NCBI GenBank assembly: GCA_035546775.1
Contig: DASZWD010000057.1
Location: 1 to 64,000, forward strand
DNA length: 64,000 bases
Direction of reading: 5' to 3'
Source: Acidimicrobiales bacterium
GTDB taxonomy: Bacteria; Actinomycetota; Acidimicrobiia; Acidimicrobiales; JACCXE01
Translations under genes and position numbers: made by a program
Shown here: in pieces, positions 51,835 to 60,545 of the stretch
Numbering within the stretch: position 1 is the stretch's first letter
Layout of the letters: the number at the start of each line of letters is the position of its first letter
Notes under the pieces: generated by a model
Database searches by the model: none
What the model was told of the DNA's origin: nothing
The model's input: only the letters and a program-made list of their open reading frames with translations

Positions 51835-51933
51835 CTCAGCCAGAGTCGTTGCTGAGAATCTTCTCAGGCTTAGCCACCGTAGGAATTCAGCAAACCGCCG
51901 TTCCTTGAGTCTGACGAGCAGAGTCGTTGCTCG
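51835..51933 (+). promoter_or_regulatory. Leader with two hairpins sharing one loop sequence
   Basis: Hairpin 1: CTCAGC (51835-51840) with GCTGAG (51851-51856), loop CAGAGTCGTT. Hairpin 2: CGAGC (51915-51919) with GCTCG (51929-51933), loop AGAGTCGTT. The loops are identical over nine bases while the outer stem base pairs differ; the shared 13-mer CAGAGTCGTTGCT recurs at 51841 and 51919. Hairpin 1 also competes with CTGAGAA/TTCTCAG (51852-51867). Hairpin 2 ends just before the ribosome site of the 1751-residue protein. Confidence 0.5.
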
Positions 51934-51947
51934 CGAAAGGGGAAACG

Positions 51948-54900
51948 GTGGGGCAATTTCGCAGGCGCGCGCTTCGGTCGCGCGTTCTTCTCGTACTAAC
52001 CGCGGTGTGCACGCTGGCGACCTTCGTCGCCAGCCCGGAAAGCGCCCGCGCGGCGCTGCCGAGTCTGCCGCCCGCGCCGACGGTGACGCCGTTGAAGGAC
52101 TCCAAGGGTGTGCCCGGCGTCCTCAATCTCTCCGGCGGTTTGCAGCAGACGACGAGCGCGGTCGGTCAGGTCGTTTCGGCAGTGCAGGCGCTGGGCGTCG
52201 CACTCCAGGGGACGACCGCTCCTGACGTGCAGTCACAGGTGGCAGCGCTCCAGGCGTCCGTCGCTCAGGTGCAAGCCGACATCGCCGCGCTCGACACCGG
52301 CGCGGCGCAGGCTGACCTGATGGCGGCGGTCTCGTCGATCGAGGGCCAGGTTCTGGCGCTTGGCTTGACGACGGGTCTCACCTCAGGCCTGTCGATCGCG
52401 CAGGACGTGCTGTCGCCGGTGTGCGCGCTCACGGCTGTTCCCACCTCGTTCGTGCCGGGCCTCGGCGCCGACCTGTCGCGCACCTACAAGCTGGCGTCGC
52501 CGACGATCCAGCAAACCGACGCCAAGACCGACGCGTTGATCAAGCAGGTCTATGACACCGTCTACAACGAGGTGCTGGCGCTCTTGGGTGCCAACGCCAC
52601 GACGGCGGCTGTGCCGGCCCTGCTGCAGTTGCTCCAGTTCAACTGGACGACGACGTATCAGGCGCCCGACGGCACCCGCATCACCAAGACGGCCCCGGGC
52701 CTCATCAACCTGCCGACGCCGATCGACGTCGACAACAGCGGCACGTTCGACGTGTGCGCCATGGCGAGCTACGCCCTCGATCCGAGTGGCGCCGTCGTGA
52801 TGAAGGAAACGATCACCAAGATGCCGCTGGCCAAGGCGACGCTGCCGCTGAGCATCGACGCCGGCCTGCTCGCCAACGTGCTGCACGTCGGTTACGACAC
52901 CACGACCCAGCCCGCCTTCGACACCGACGCGTCCGCGGCTGACAACTCCGCTTCGACCGCGCCCGTGTCGTACACGGCGACCACCACGTACGCCTCGAGC
53001 GGTACCAAGTTCGACACGGCGGTCGCGGTGCACCGCGGTACGACGCTCACCTTGCCGCCGGTGGACTTCAACCCGCTGCCGGCGTTGCCGACGATCCCGC
53101 CGCTCACCGAACCGGCGCCCACGCCAAAGCTCACGCAGAACTTCTGCCTGCTGGCGTGCACGACACTGGATCTGACCAACCGCTACGACAACGAGCCGAA
53201 CACCATGCACGTCACGACCGTGACGCCGTCGGCGAGCGCGGAGAACCTGCGCTACACCGGCGACGCCAAGGGCGATCTCTACAGCCTCAACTATGCGGTG
53301 CTGGGCGGCTTGTCGACCGTCGTGAGCAAGGCCGCTCCCGCTCCCGGCACCTTGTCGTACTGCGCCAGCGCCACGACGGGCGCCTGCGCTTCGTCGCCGC
53401 ACAGCTCGACGGACAAGGGTTCGCTGCTCCTCAGCAGCAACCTCCCGATCCACTTCGACAACTACGCCAAGTCCGGCGGGACACCGAACACCACGTGTAC
53501 GGCCCGCGCCGCGGACGTCCACGTCGACGGCACTCGCCTGGCGCTGAGCAACGCGCCCATCGCGGGCAGCAATCCCGGCAAGGTGTTCGTCGACACCGCC
53601 GGAAAGCCGCTGTCGGGCTGCGTCGGTTACGCCGCGTCGGTAACCGGCATCCCCGCCGGTTCGTTCCCCGGTGGTTTCGCGGCCAGCGGACGAGACTCGA
53701 CGTATCACGCGTCCGGTTCCACCCAGATCCCCGACGCCAAAGCCGGCGCGGTCACGTGTCCCGACACCACTGCGTTCACGCTCGGCGCGGCCACCGCGTT
53801 GACGCCCGTCGTCTGTCCGGTGCTCCCGACGCTGACGGGGGGCCCGACGATCTCGGGTGACCCCATCGCGGAGTCGCCGCTGGCGGCGACGAGCACGTGG
53901 TCGCCGGTGGCGGATTCGCCGACGGTGGCCAACTCGCCCACCCTCAACTACCAGTGGCTGCGCTGCGACGAGACCGGCGCCATCTGCGGGCCCGTTAGCG
54001 GCGCCACCAACGCCGTGTACCTACCGGTGTACGGCGACGGCCCCGGCGGCACGACCACCGACATCGGTCACGCGTTCCGCGTGGTCGTGACGGGCACCAA
54101 CCTCGACGGATCGTTCACCTCGCTGGCTTCGCCGGCGACGGCGCCGGTCGTCGATCAGAGTGCGGCGCCGACGAACACCGTCCTGCCCACGATCACGGGC
54201 GTGGCCGGTACGGGCCACACCCTGACCGCACACAGCTCGAAGAGCACGGACTGGACCGGCGGCATCAGCAGCGCGCTGGCCTACCAGTGGCAGAAGTGTG
54301 ACGCGAGCGGAACGCCGGCGTCGTGCGCCGACATCGCCGGGGCCACTGACTCCACCTACAACGTGGCGTATCCGACCGACCTCGACTCGACCATCCAGGT
54401 CGTGGTCACCGCGACGAACCACATCGGTTCGACGCCGGCCACGAGTGCGCAGCAGCGCATCCAGCCGGCGCCGATCAACACCGTCGTGGGCGTCATCCAG
54501 CGCTGCATCAACAGCGCGTGCTCTGTCTCGTCGGACATTCCGGCGGGCTCGGCACCCTTCACCGGTGACAAGTTGAAGGTCACCGACGGGACGTGGCAGG
54601 CCGGTACCGAAACGGCGCTGGCGTATCAGTGGATGCGCTGCGACGCCGACGGCACCAACTGCGCCAACATCGACGGTGCCACCACCAACCGGTACACCGT
54701 CAGCAAGGCCAACGACCTCGGCAAGACGCTCAAGGTCGACATCACCGGTACCAACGACAACCGGGACGACACGAACGCCCCGGTGAAGACGACCGTCACA
54801 ACGGCGCTCACCGCGGTGGTCACGCCGGCCAAGCCCGCCGTCCAGATCGCATCGGCGGTCGACGGCGCCGTCAACTCGGTCGCCACGAGCGGCCACGACA

Positions 54901-57203
54901 CCACTTACCTCGGCGGTAGCTTCGACACCGCCGGTCCCGCGGCAGGCGGTGCCGGTGCCGAGGTTCTCACCGCCGGCTCGACGCAGGGTTCGGTCGTGAA
55001 CGGCGCCGGAATCACCGGCGGCGTGGTCAAGGCCATCACGTCGGACCTCACCGGTGGCTACTTCATCGGTGGCACCTTCGACAAGGTGCAGGGCCAGTCG
55101 TGTGTTGCCTTCGCTCACATCACCTCGGCGGGCGCGCTCGACAACACATATTGCAACCTCGGCGGCATCACCGGTGAGGTGCGGGCCGTGGCGGTCGCGA
55201 GCACTTCGTACGCCGTCACCACTGCCGACACGGTGTACCGCGTCGCGGTCGGCGGTCTCTTCAACGCCGGCGGCCATCACAACTTCATGTACGTCAACAC
55301 CACGACGAAGGACCTGACCTTCGAATCGGCGGGCGACCCGAACGGTGCGGTCAACGTGATCACGCCGCACGGTGCGATCTTCGCCGTCAACCTGGCCTCC
55401 GTGACCCAGCAGGGCAAGGTGTACTTCGGTGGCGACTTCACCAAGCTCGGCAACACGGTGGTCGCCAACCACATCGCCCGCGACAACTGGGGCGGTAGCA
55501 CGGCGGCGCCCACGATCACCTATGACGCCGCCTTCGTGCCGCAGGTCTGCACCGGTGCTCCGGTGTCGGGCGAGTGCGCCACGGCCTCGGTGAAGACCAT
55601 CGCCCTGGCGGCGCAAAGCACGCTGCTCACCCTCCCCGTCTCGGCGCCGGCGTTCATCATGGTCGGCGGTTCCTTCGACGGTGCCTACAAGGCGACCGAC
55701 GCTCCGTCGGCCCGCGGTAACGCCGCAGCGTTCAGCACCACGGCACCCGGTGCGCCGACGACGTGGAACCCGAACACCAACGGGCCCGTCAACGCCATCG
55801 GTCTCGGCTACGGCGGATCGGCGAGCATTCCCTACGCCGTGTTCCTCGGCGGCTCGTTCACCCATGCAGGTGCGGCGTCGCCGGGCGGAGTGGACGTCAC
55901 CAACGCCGTCGCCTACGGCATCACCAGCACGGGTGCGACCTCGACCGCCCCGGCGACTCAGATGAACGGCGCGCCGTCCACGTCGTGGAAGCCGTCGCTC
56001 GACGGGCCCGTCTACGCCATCAGCGCCGGCCCGGCCGCGAGCTCGTACATCGCTCTCGGTGGGTCGTTCAAGAACGCCGAAGGCGCAGCCCGCAACCGCA
56101 TCGCCCTGTACCTCAACCAGACGAGCGCGGCCACCGCAGGTCCAACGCTGCAACCGCTGACGGCGCACGCCGGCAACGACGTGTACGCCCTCGGCCGCGA
56201 CGCTTCGAGTCGGCTGCTCGCCGGCGGCGCGTTCAAGGTCCTCGGCGGCGCCGTCCGCAAGAACGTCGCCGAGATCAGCCAGGCCAGCGGCGTCACCAGC
56301 TGGACGGCGAACACCGACGGCCCGGTTACGGCTGTCGGCGCCAACAGCGACACCGTGTACCTGGCCGGCTCGTTCAGCGCCGTCAACAACACGGCCCGCA
56401 ACGGACTCGCCGGGGTGAAGCAGGCTGACAGCACCGTCACCGGATTCACGCCGAGCCTCAGCCCGGGAGGGGTTGTCAACGTCCTCACAGCCAGCGACGA
56501 CGCCGTCTACGCCGGTGGCAACTTCACCGGCATCGGTGGCTCGGCGCGCAACAGCCTCGCCCAGCTCGATCCGGCAACCGGCAACGCCACCTCGTGGAAC
56601 AGCGGCGGCGTAACCGGCAACGCGGGAACGGTAACGGCGATCGTGCTCGACGGCAGCAACGTCCTCGTCGGTGGATCGTTCACCAACACTGGCGGCGCGA
56701 CCCGCAACAACGCTGCTGCCATCAACACCGCCGGTGCCGCCACGGGATGGGACCCGAGTCCTGACGGTGCGGTGAACGCCATCGCCGTCGACCCGGACAA
56801 CACCCACAGCATCTTCCTCGGGGGTGCCTTCGCCAACGTGGGTGGCGCAGCACGCACCAACGTCGCCAACGTGGACGACACTGCTGGCAACGCGACGGCG
56901 TGGCACGTCGACACCGACGGTCCGGTGAACGCGCTGCTCGTGTTCTCGTCGAACCTGTATCTCGCCGGTGGCTTCAACACGACGGGCGGCAACGCCTACG
57001 GGTCGCTGTCGGGCGTCGACGCCAACACCGGCGAGGTGCTCGACTGGCAGCCCACGCCGAGCGGCCTCATCCGCAGCATGGCGCTGACGACCAGCGGTCT
57101 GATTGCTCTCGGAGGCGACTTCGTGACGTTCAACCCGCCGGTCACCGGCACCAACCCGAATCCGGTGTTCACCTACCGGCCGGGATTTGCCCTGCTCGGC
57201 TAA
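51948..57203 (+). CDS. Giant secreted Ig-like/beta-propeller surface protein
   Basis: A 1751-residue exported protein. Signal peptide (residues 4-33), then a long helical/beta N-terminal region to about 620; three Ig-like repeats at about 625-960, each with a YQWxxCD motif (DNA near 53950, 54283, 54627) and paired cysteines; then a long run of DUF5122-type propeller repeats to the end, each with a GGSF/GGAF/GGNF motif (about fourteen are seen). It has no C-terminal anchor, so it is released or held by other proteins. GTG 51948 is chosen over TTG 51927 because AAAGGGG precedes it by 6 nt. Likely an adhesin or matrix protein. Confidence 0.75.
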   Translation: MGQFRRRALRSRVLLVLTAVCTLATFVASPESARAALPSLPPAPTVTPLKDSKGVPGVLNLSGGLQQTTSAVGQVVSAVQALGVALQGTTAPDVQSQVAALQASVAQVQADIAALDTGAAQADLMAAVSSIEGQVLALGLTTGLTSGLSIAQDVLSPVCALTAVPTSFVPGLGADLSRTYKLASPTIQQTDAKTDALIKQVYDTVYNEVLALLGANATTAAVPALLQLLQFNWTTTYQAPDGTRITKTAPGLINLPTPIDVDNSGTFDVCAMASYALDPSGAVVMKETITKMPLAKATLPLSIDAGLLANVLHVGYDTTTQPAFDTDASAADNSASTAPVSYTATTTYASSGTKFDTAVAVHRGTTLTLPPVDFNPLPALPTIPPLTEPAPTPKLTQNFCLLACTTLDLTNRYDNEPNTMHVTTVTPSASAENLRYTGDAKGDLYSLNYAVLGGLSTVVSKAAPAPGTLSYCASATTGACASSPHSSTDKGSLLLSSNLPIHFDNYAKSGGTPNTTCTARAADVHVDGTRLALSNAPIAGSNPGKVFVDTAGKPLSGCVGYAASVTGIPAGSFPGGFAASGRDSTYHASGSTQIPDAKAGAVTCPDTTAFTLGAATALTPVVCPVLPTLTGGPTISGDPIAESPLAATSTWSPVADSPTVANSPTLNYQWLRCDETGAICGPVSGATNAVYLPVYGDGPGGTTTDIGHAFRVVVTGTNLDGSFTSLASPATAPVVDQSAAPTNTVLPTITGVAGTGHTLTAHSSKSTDWTGGISSALAYQWQKCDASGTPASCADIAGATDSTYNVAYPTDLDSTIQVVVTATNHIGSTPATSAQQRIQPAPINTVVGVIQRCINSACSVSSDIPAGSAPFTGDKLKVTDGTWQAGTETALAYQWMRCDADGTNCANIDGATTNRYTVSKANDLGKTLKVDITGTNDNRDDTNAPVKTTVTTALTAVVTPAKPAVQIASAVDGAVNSVATSGHDTTYLGGSFDTAGPAAGGAGAEVLTAGSTQGSVVNGAGITGGVVKAITSDLTGGYFIGGTFDKVQGQSCVAFAHITSAGALDNTYCNLGGITGEVRAVAVASTSYAVTTADTVYRVAVGGLFNAGGHHNFMYVNTTTKDLTFESAGDPNGAVNVITPHGAIFAVNLASVTQQGKVYFGGDFTKLGNTVVANHIARDNWGGSTAAPTITYDAAFVPQVCTGAPVSGECATASVKTIALAAQSTLLTLPVSAPAFIMVGGSFDGAYKATDAPSARGNAAAFSTTAPGAPTTWNPNTNGPVNAIGLGYGGSASIPYAVFLGGSFTHAGAASPGGVDVTNAVAYGITSTGATSTAPATQMNGAPSTSWKPSLDGPVYAISAGPAASSYIALGGSFKNAEGAARNRIALYLNQTSAATAGPTLQPLTAHAGNDVYALGRDASSRLLAGGAFKVLGGAVRKNVAEISQASGVTSWTANTDGPVTAVGANSDTVYLAGSFSAVNNTARNGLAGVKQADSTVTGFTPSLSPGGVVNVLTASDDAVYAGGNFTGIGGSARNSLAQLDPATGNATSWNSGGVTGNAGTVTAIVLDGSNVLVGGSFTNTGGATRNNAAAINTAGAATGWDPSPDGAVNAIAVDPDNTHSIFLGGAFANVGGAARTNVANVDDTAGNATAWHVDTDGPVNALLVFSSNLYLAGGFNTTGGNAYGSLSGVDANTGEVLDWQPTPSGLIRSMALTTSGLIALGGDFVTFNPPVTGTNPNPVFTYRPGFALLG

Positions 57204-58306
57204 CGGCTCGTCGTCGTCGAGTTCACGGAGGACCCCGCCCGCGCCGGGCGGGGTCCTCTGCTGCTCGGACCATCGAGCGGACGGATCGACATGGTGAGGA
57301 CGAACGCGTCGTCGGCGAGCACGAGACCACCACCCTGGCTCTCGGCGAGGCCGCGGGCGATTGGAAGACCGAGACCTGAGCCCCCGCGGTCGTCGAGGGT
57401 GGCGAACCGCTCGAAGATGCGATCGCGCATCGCGGGAGCAACACCGGGCCCGTCGTCGGTGATCGTCATCGTGAGCGTGTGATCGGCGACGTCCACGACC
57501 AGTTCGATACGGGTGCGGGCGAAGCGGCGGGCGTTGTCGAGCACGTTTTGCAGCGCTTCGGCTGCTGCTTCAGGACTGATCGCCACGAGCTCCGGGACGG
57601 CGTCGCCCACCTCGTAGTCCACGGAGATCAACGGGTTGAGGGCGCGCGTACGCTCGACTTCGTCGGCGACGAGGGCGCGCACATCGGTCGGCATCGTCGG
57701 CAGGACTTCGCCTTGATCCAGGCGGGCCATCCGCAACAGGCCGGTGACGAGGCGGCCACAGCGGGCTGCATCTGACGCGATCCGTTGCAACAGTCGAGCC
57801 GCCTTCGGGTCGACGCCCTCGAGTACGAGCGCATCGCTGGCGGCGCGCACGCTCGCGATTGGCGTGCGCAGCTGATGCGCCGCAAACGCGAGGAACTGCT
57901 GGCTGCGCTGATCTGACGTGCGGGCGCGGTCGAGCACCGAACGAAACCCGGCGATGAGAGCGACGACGATCATCAGCATGGCGGCGCGCATGGCCCCGTT
58001 GGCGATGTGCACGTCGACGCTCGTGTCGTGGCGACGCACGAGGTCGGCCGCAAGCCCGACGACCGCCGTCTCGGCCACCATCACCATGCCGCATCCCGTG
58101 CCGACGAGCACGACGCCGACCGCCACCGGCAGGAGGTACACGGCGCCGAGCGTGAGGTCGGCGCCCGTGCTGACGTCGACGACACCGATGACCGCCACGA
58201 CCACGCTGCACACGGCCCCGATCGCCAGCGCGCGACCGCGCGTTGGCCGCGGCTCCAGCAGCAACTGGTGGAACCACTGCGTCACGCGCGGGCGGATCGA
58301 CGTCAT
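57200..58306 (-). CDS. Sensor histidine kinase of OmpR-type system
   Basis: A 368-residue kinase. About four membrane segments (residues 25-120), H-box FAAHQLRTPIASV with H144 as phospho-acceptor (Gln in place of the usual Glu), N-box LQNVLDNARRFA, G-boxes DDGPGVA and GSGLGLPIARGL. The stimulus is not evident; the sensor region is mostly inside the membrane. It overlaps the regulator gene by 4 bp. Its 3' end overlaps the adhesin stop by 4 bp and carries a terminator hairpin in its last codons. Confidence 0.9.
   Translation of the reverse strand: MTSIRPRVTQWFHQLLLEPRPTRGRALAIGAVCSVVVAVIGVVDVSTGADLTLGAVYLLPVAVGVVLVGTGCGMVMVAETAVVGLAADLVRRHDTSVDVHIANGAMRAAMLMIVVALIAGFRSVLDRARTSDQRSQQFLAFAAHQLRTPIASVRAASDALVLEGVDPKAARLLQRIASDAARCGRLVTGLLRMARLDQGEVLPTMPTDVRALVADEVERTRALNPLISVDYEVGDAVPELVAISPEAAAEALQNVLDNARRFARTRIELVVDVADHTLTMTITDDGPGVAPAMRDRIFERFATLDDRGGSGLGLPIARGLAESQGGGLVLADDAFVLTMSIRPLDGPSSRGPRPARAGSSVNSTTTSR
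57228..57258. terminator. Strong hairpin terminator within the kinase 3' end
   Basis: GAGGACCCCGCCC (57228-57240) pairs perfectly with GGGCGGGGTCCTC (57246-57258) around a 5-nt loop. It lies 25 nt after the stop of the giant protein, serving as its terminator, but is inside the coding sequence of the convergent kinase (C-terminal Arg/Pro/Ser tail). No T-run. Confidence 0.65.
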
Positions 58307-58980
58307 ACCTGCAGCACGTAGCCCTCACCGCGCACCGTGTGGATCAACCGGGAGCCACAACGCTCGAGTTTGCGCCGGAGCGTGCTGATGTAGACCTCGA
58401 CGAGATTGGGGTCGTACTCGTCGTAGCGCCAGACGAGCGACAACAGTTCTTGTTTCGAGAAGACGCGTCCGGGTGCACGCGCAAACACGCACAGCAGACC
58501 GAACTCGGTCGGTGTGAGGTCGATCGCGTTGTCGCGGCGCGTCGCGACACGTGCCGCTTCGTCGATGGTGACGTCCCCGGCCCTGATAACGGCCGACGCG
58601 AACCGTTCGTTCCGCCGCAGGATGGCCCGCAACCGAGCGAGAAGTTCGGCCATGGCGAACGGCTTCACGAGGTAGTCGTCGGCCCCAGTGTCGAATCCCC
58701 GCAGGCGGTCGTCGACGCCGTCGAGCGCGGAGAGAAACATCACCGGCACCGTCGAGACGTTGCGAATGCGGGACGCGACCTCGAAACCGTTCGCGCCCGG
58801 CAGCAGGATGTCGAGGATTACCGCGTCCGGCCCGAACGCCGCCACGACCGATTCCGCCGCGCTGCCGTCGCTTTCCGCCTGTACGTCGAAGCCGCAGGCG
58901 CCGAGTGCGGCGGCGACGCTCTCCCGCAGGCTGTCGTCGTCCTCCACGAGCAGGACCCGTGCCGCCCGGTCGTCTGCCAT
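58303..58980 (-). CDS. OmpR-family response regulator
   Basis: A 225-residue regulator: receiver domain with phospho-acceptor D57 (VILDILLPG), a winged-helix Trans_reg_C output domain (LTPTEFGLLCVFARAPGRVFSKQ; VEVYISTLRRKLE). TAACCT lies 6 nt before the ATG, a leaderless start (58987-58992). It pairs with the kinase through an ATGA overlap. Targets might include the convergent adhesin, inferred from proximity only. Confidence 0.93.
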   Translation of the reverse strand: MADDRAARVLLVEDDDSLRESVAAALGACGFDVQAESDGSAAESVVAAFGPDAVILDILLPGANGFEVASRIRNVSTVPVMFLSALDGVDDRLRGFDTGADDYLVKPFAMAELLARLRAILRRNERFASAVIRAGDVTIDEAARVATRRDNAIDLTPTEFGLLCVFARAPGRVFSKQELLSLVWRYDEYDPNLVEVYISTLRRKLERCGSRLIHTVRGEGYVLQV

Positions 58981-59018
58981 GGCATCAGGTTAAGCACGAC
59001 CGCGGATTGTCCGGCTCC

Positions 59019-60425
59019 CTAACACGTCCGGGCGGTGTGGCCGTTGGCCCGCTGCACCTGCACGAAGCCGGCCCCGGCCTTGAGGTTCAGTATGAGCTTC
59101 GAACCGCTGTCGCAGCCGTTGAAGCTTCCGGCGTAGTCGGGGCTGAAACCGTTGCTCGGGTGGCCGAAGACGTCGAAGCCACCACCGGATTTGGTCGTGG
59201 CGTGCACTACGACCGCAGCGTTGTTGGGCACCGTGACCTGGAGGTAGCCGGCACCGACGCGAGCGTTGACGGTCGACGATGACGACTCGAAGCTCGTCTT
59301 GGTGAGGTCGAGTTTCATGTAGCCCGCGGCGACGCGTTCGGTCACGGATCCGTGCACCGCGGTCGGCCGCACCTCTTGGTAACCGATGGCGCCGTTGATC
59401 GTCAGCGACGCAACGGCGATGCCGACGGGGATGGCGAGCAGCGCCAGTGCGGGGATGATGGCCCGGGCGAAGCGGGCGTGCAGCAGCGTGTTCAGCACGC
59501 CGATGAACACGATCCACGCCGCCACGCCGAGCACGACGGGGGCCCGCACGCTGACGGCGCCGACCAGCCACAGCGCCACCACGGCGACAGCGCCGATGGA
59601 CCACCAGATGAGCAGAAGCCAGCCGAGCACACGCGCCCAACCGAGGGCGGCGCCGCCGGAGTGGCGCACGTCGCCGCTCACCGTCGCCGTTGCGACCGGG
59701 CGCGTCGCCGCCTCTTCTTCGCCGGCGTAGGGGTTGTAGTTGCCGAATTCGTCGAAGCGGTCTTCGGTGTCGTCGTGGTCGTAAGTCGTCGTGTAGGTCG
59801 GCGCCGGCGGCTCACCGCTGCGGCGCGGCCGCGACTCGGTGACCGTGGTGCGGAACTCGCGGAAGGCGTCGGACACGGCTCCGTGAACCGAACCCATCGC
59901 TTCGCTGAACGGGCCGGTGAACGTGGGCGGCAGATCGTCGTCACCGGCCGGCGTCGCGCTGGGGGTTGCAGGACGCGGGTTGGGGGGCCTGGCGTCCCAC
60001 AGGTTGCGGTCCGGCCGGTGACGAGTGAACAGGACGGCGATGCCGATGCCGAGGAGGATGAAGCCGAGTCCGCCGTCGAAGCCGAAGGGGTGCGGATGCG
60101 GATTGGCGAAGCCCCAGAAGCCGCCGACTTTGTTGAACAGCGACAAGACGGCGAGGACCACGAGGGCGATGCGGATGATGCGCGCCGTGGGCTCGGGTGC
60201 CGGCTCGATGAGGCGGCCCCGTTTGGGCGACTCCTCGGGGAGGATGACCCACATCAGGATGTACGCCGCCACGCCGAAGCCCGACAGCACCATGGCGCCG
60301 ACGCAGAGGCGCACGAGGGTGACGTCGAGACCCGAGGCGCGGGCGAGACCCGCGGCCACGCCGCCGAGCATGCGCCCGTCGCGGGCCCGCATCAGCTTGT
60401 AGTCGTTCACGGACACATTTGCCAT
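59019..60425 (-). CDS. PspC-domain membrane protein with LiaF-like C-terminus
   Basis: A 468-residue protein. N-terminal PspC domain (RARDGRMLGGVAAGLARASGLDVTLVRL) with the adjacent helix pair, a disordered Asp/Tyr/Thr middle (about 165-255), several membrane helices, and a C-terminal beta-helix-like segment of the toastrack/LiaF type (AAGYMKLDLTKTSFESSSS, GAGYLQVTVPNNAAV). It is divergent from a PspC-kinase and NarL-type regulator, like LiaFSR of Firmicutes, suggesting an envelope-stress sensing module. Confidence 0.82.
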   Translation of the reverse strand: MANVSVNDYKLMRARDGRMLGGVAAGLARASGLDVTLVRLCVGAMVLSGFGVAAYILMWVILPEESPKRGRLIEPAPEPTARIIRIALVVLAVLSLFNKVGGFWGFANPHPHPFGFDGGLGFILLGIGIAVLFTRHRPDRNLWDARPPNPRPATPSATPAGDDDLPPTFTGPFSEAMGSVHGAVSDAFREFRTTVTESRPRRSGEPPAPTYTTTYDHDDTEDRFDEFGNYNPYAGEEEAATRPVATATVSGDVRHSGGAALGWARVLGWLLLIWWSIGAVAVVALWLVGAVSVRAPVVLGVAAWIVFIGVLNTLLHARFARAIIPALALLAIPVGIAVASLTINGAIGYQEVRPTAVHGSVTERVAAGYMKLDLTKTSFESSSSTVNARVGAGYLQVTVPNNAAVVVHATTKSGGGFDVFGHPSNGFSPDYAGSFNGCDSGSKLILNLKAGAGFVQVQRANGHTARTC

Positions 60426-60460
60426 GCGTGCATCCTGCGCAATCGGGGGCGCCGGCGGTA

Positions 60461-60510
60461 TCGGGAATCACCCTGATTCGTCGGCCGGATGATCTCAGGG
60501 TCGTTCCCGA
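60461..60510. promoter_or_regulatory. Two inverted copies of a 16-bp operator between PspC genes
   Basis: TCGGGAAtcACCCTGA (60461-60476) and, on the other strand, TCGGGAAcgACCCTGA (60495-60510) match at 14 of 16 positions. A shorter palindrome GAATCA-CCC-TGATTC (60465-60479) is also present. They lie between the divergent PspC gene and the kinase gene, so they are likely sites for the linked NarL-type regulator. Confidence 0.6.
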
Positions 60511-60545
60511 TGGTCGAAAACGCCGTCGCGTGCGACCATCGTTTG

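Noticed and set aside
54021-56906. 961-codon open frame opposite the giant surface protein
   Set aside because: Low-complexity Arg/Val/Gly translation mirroring the repeats on the other strand; no start context or domain.
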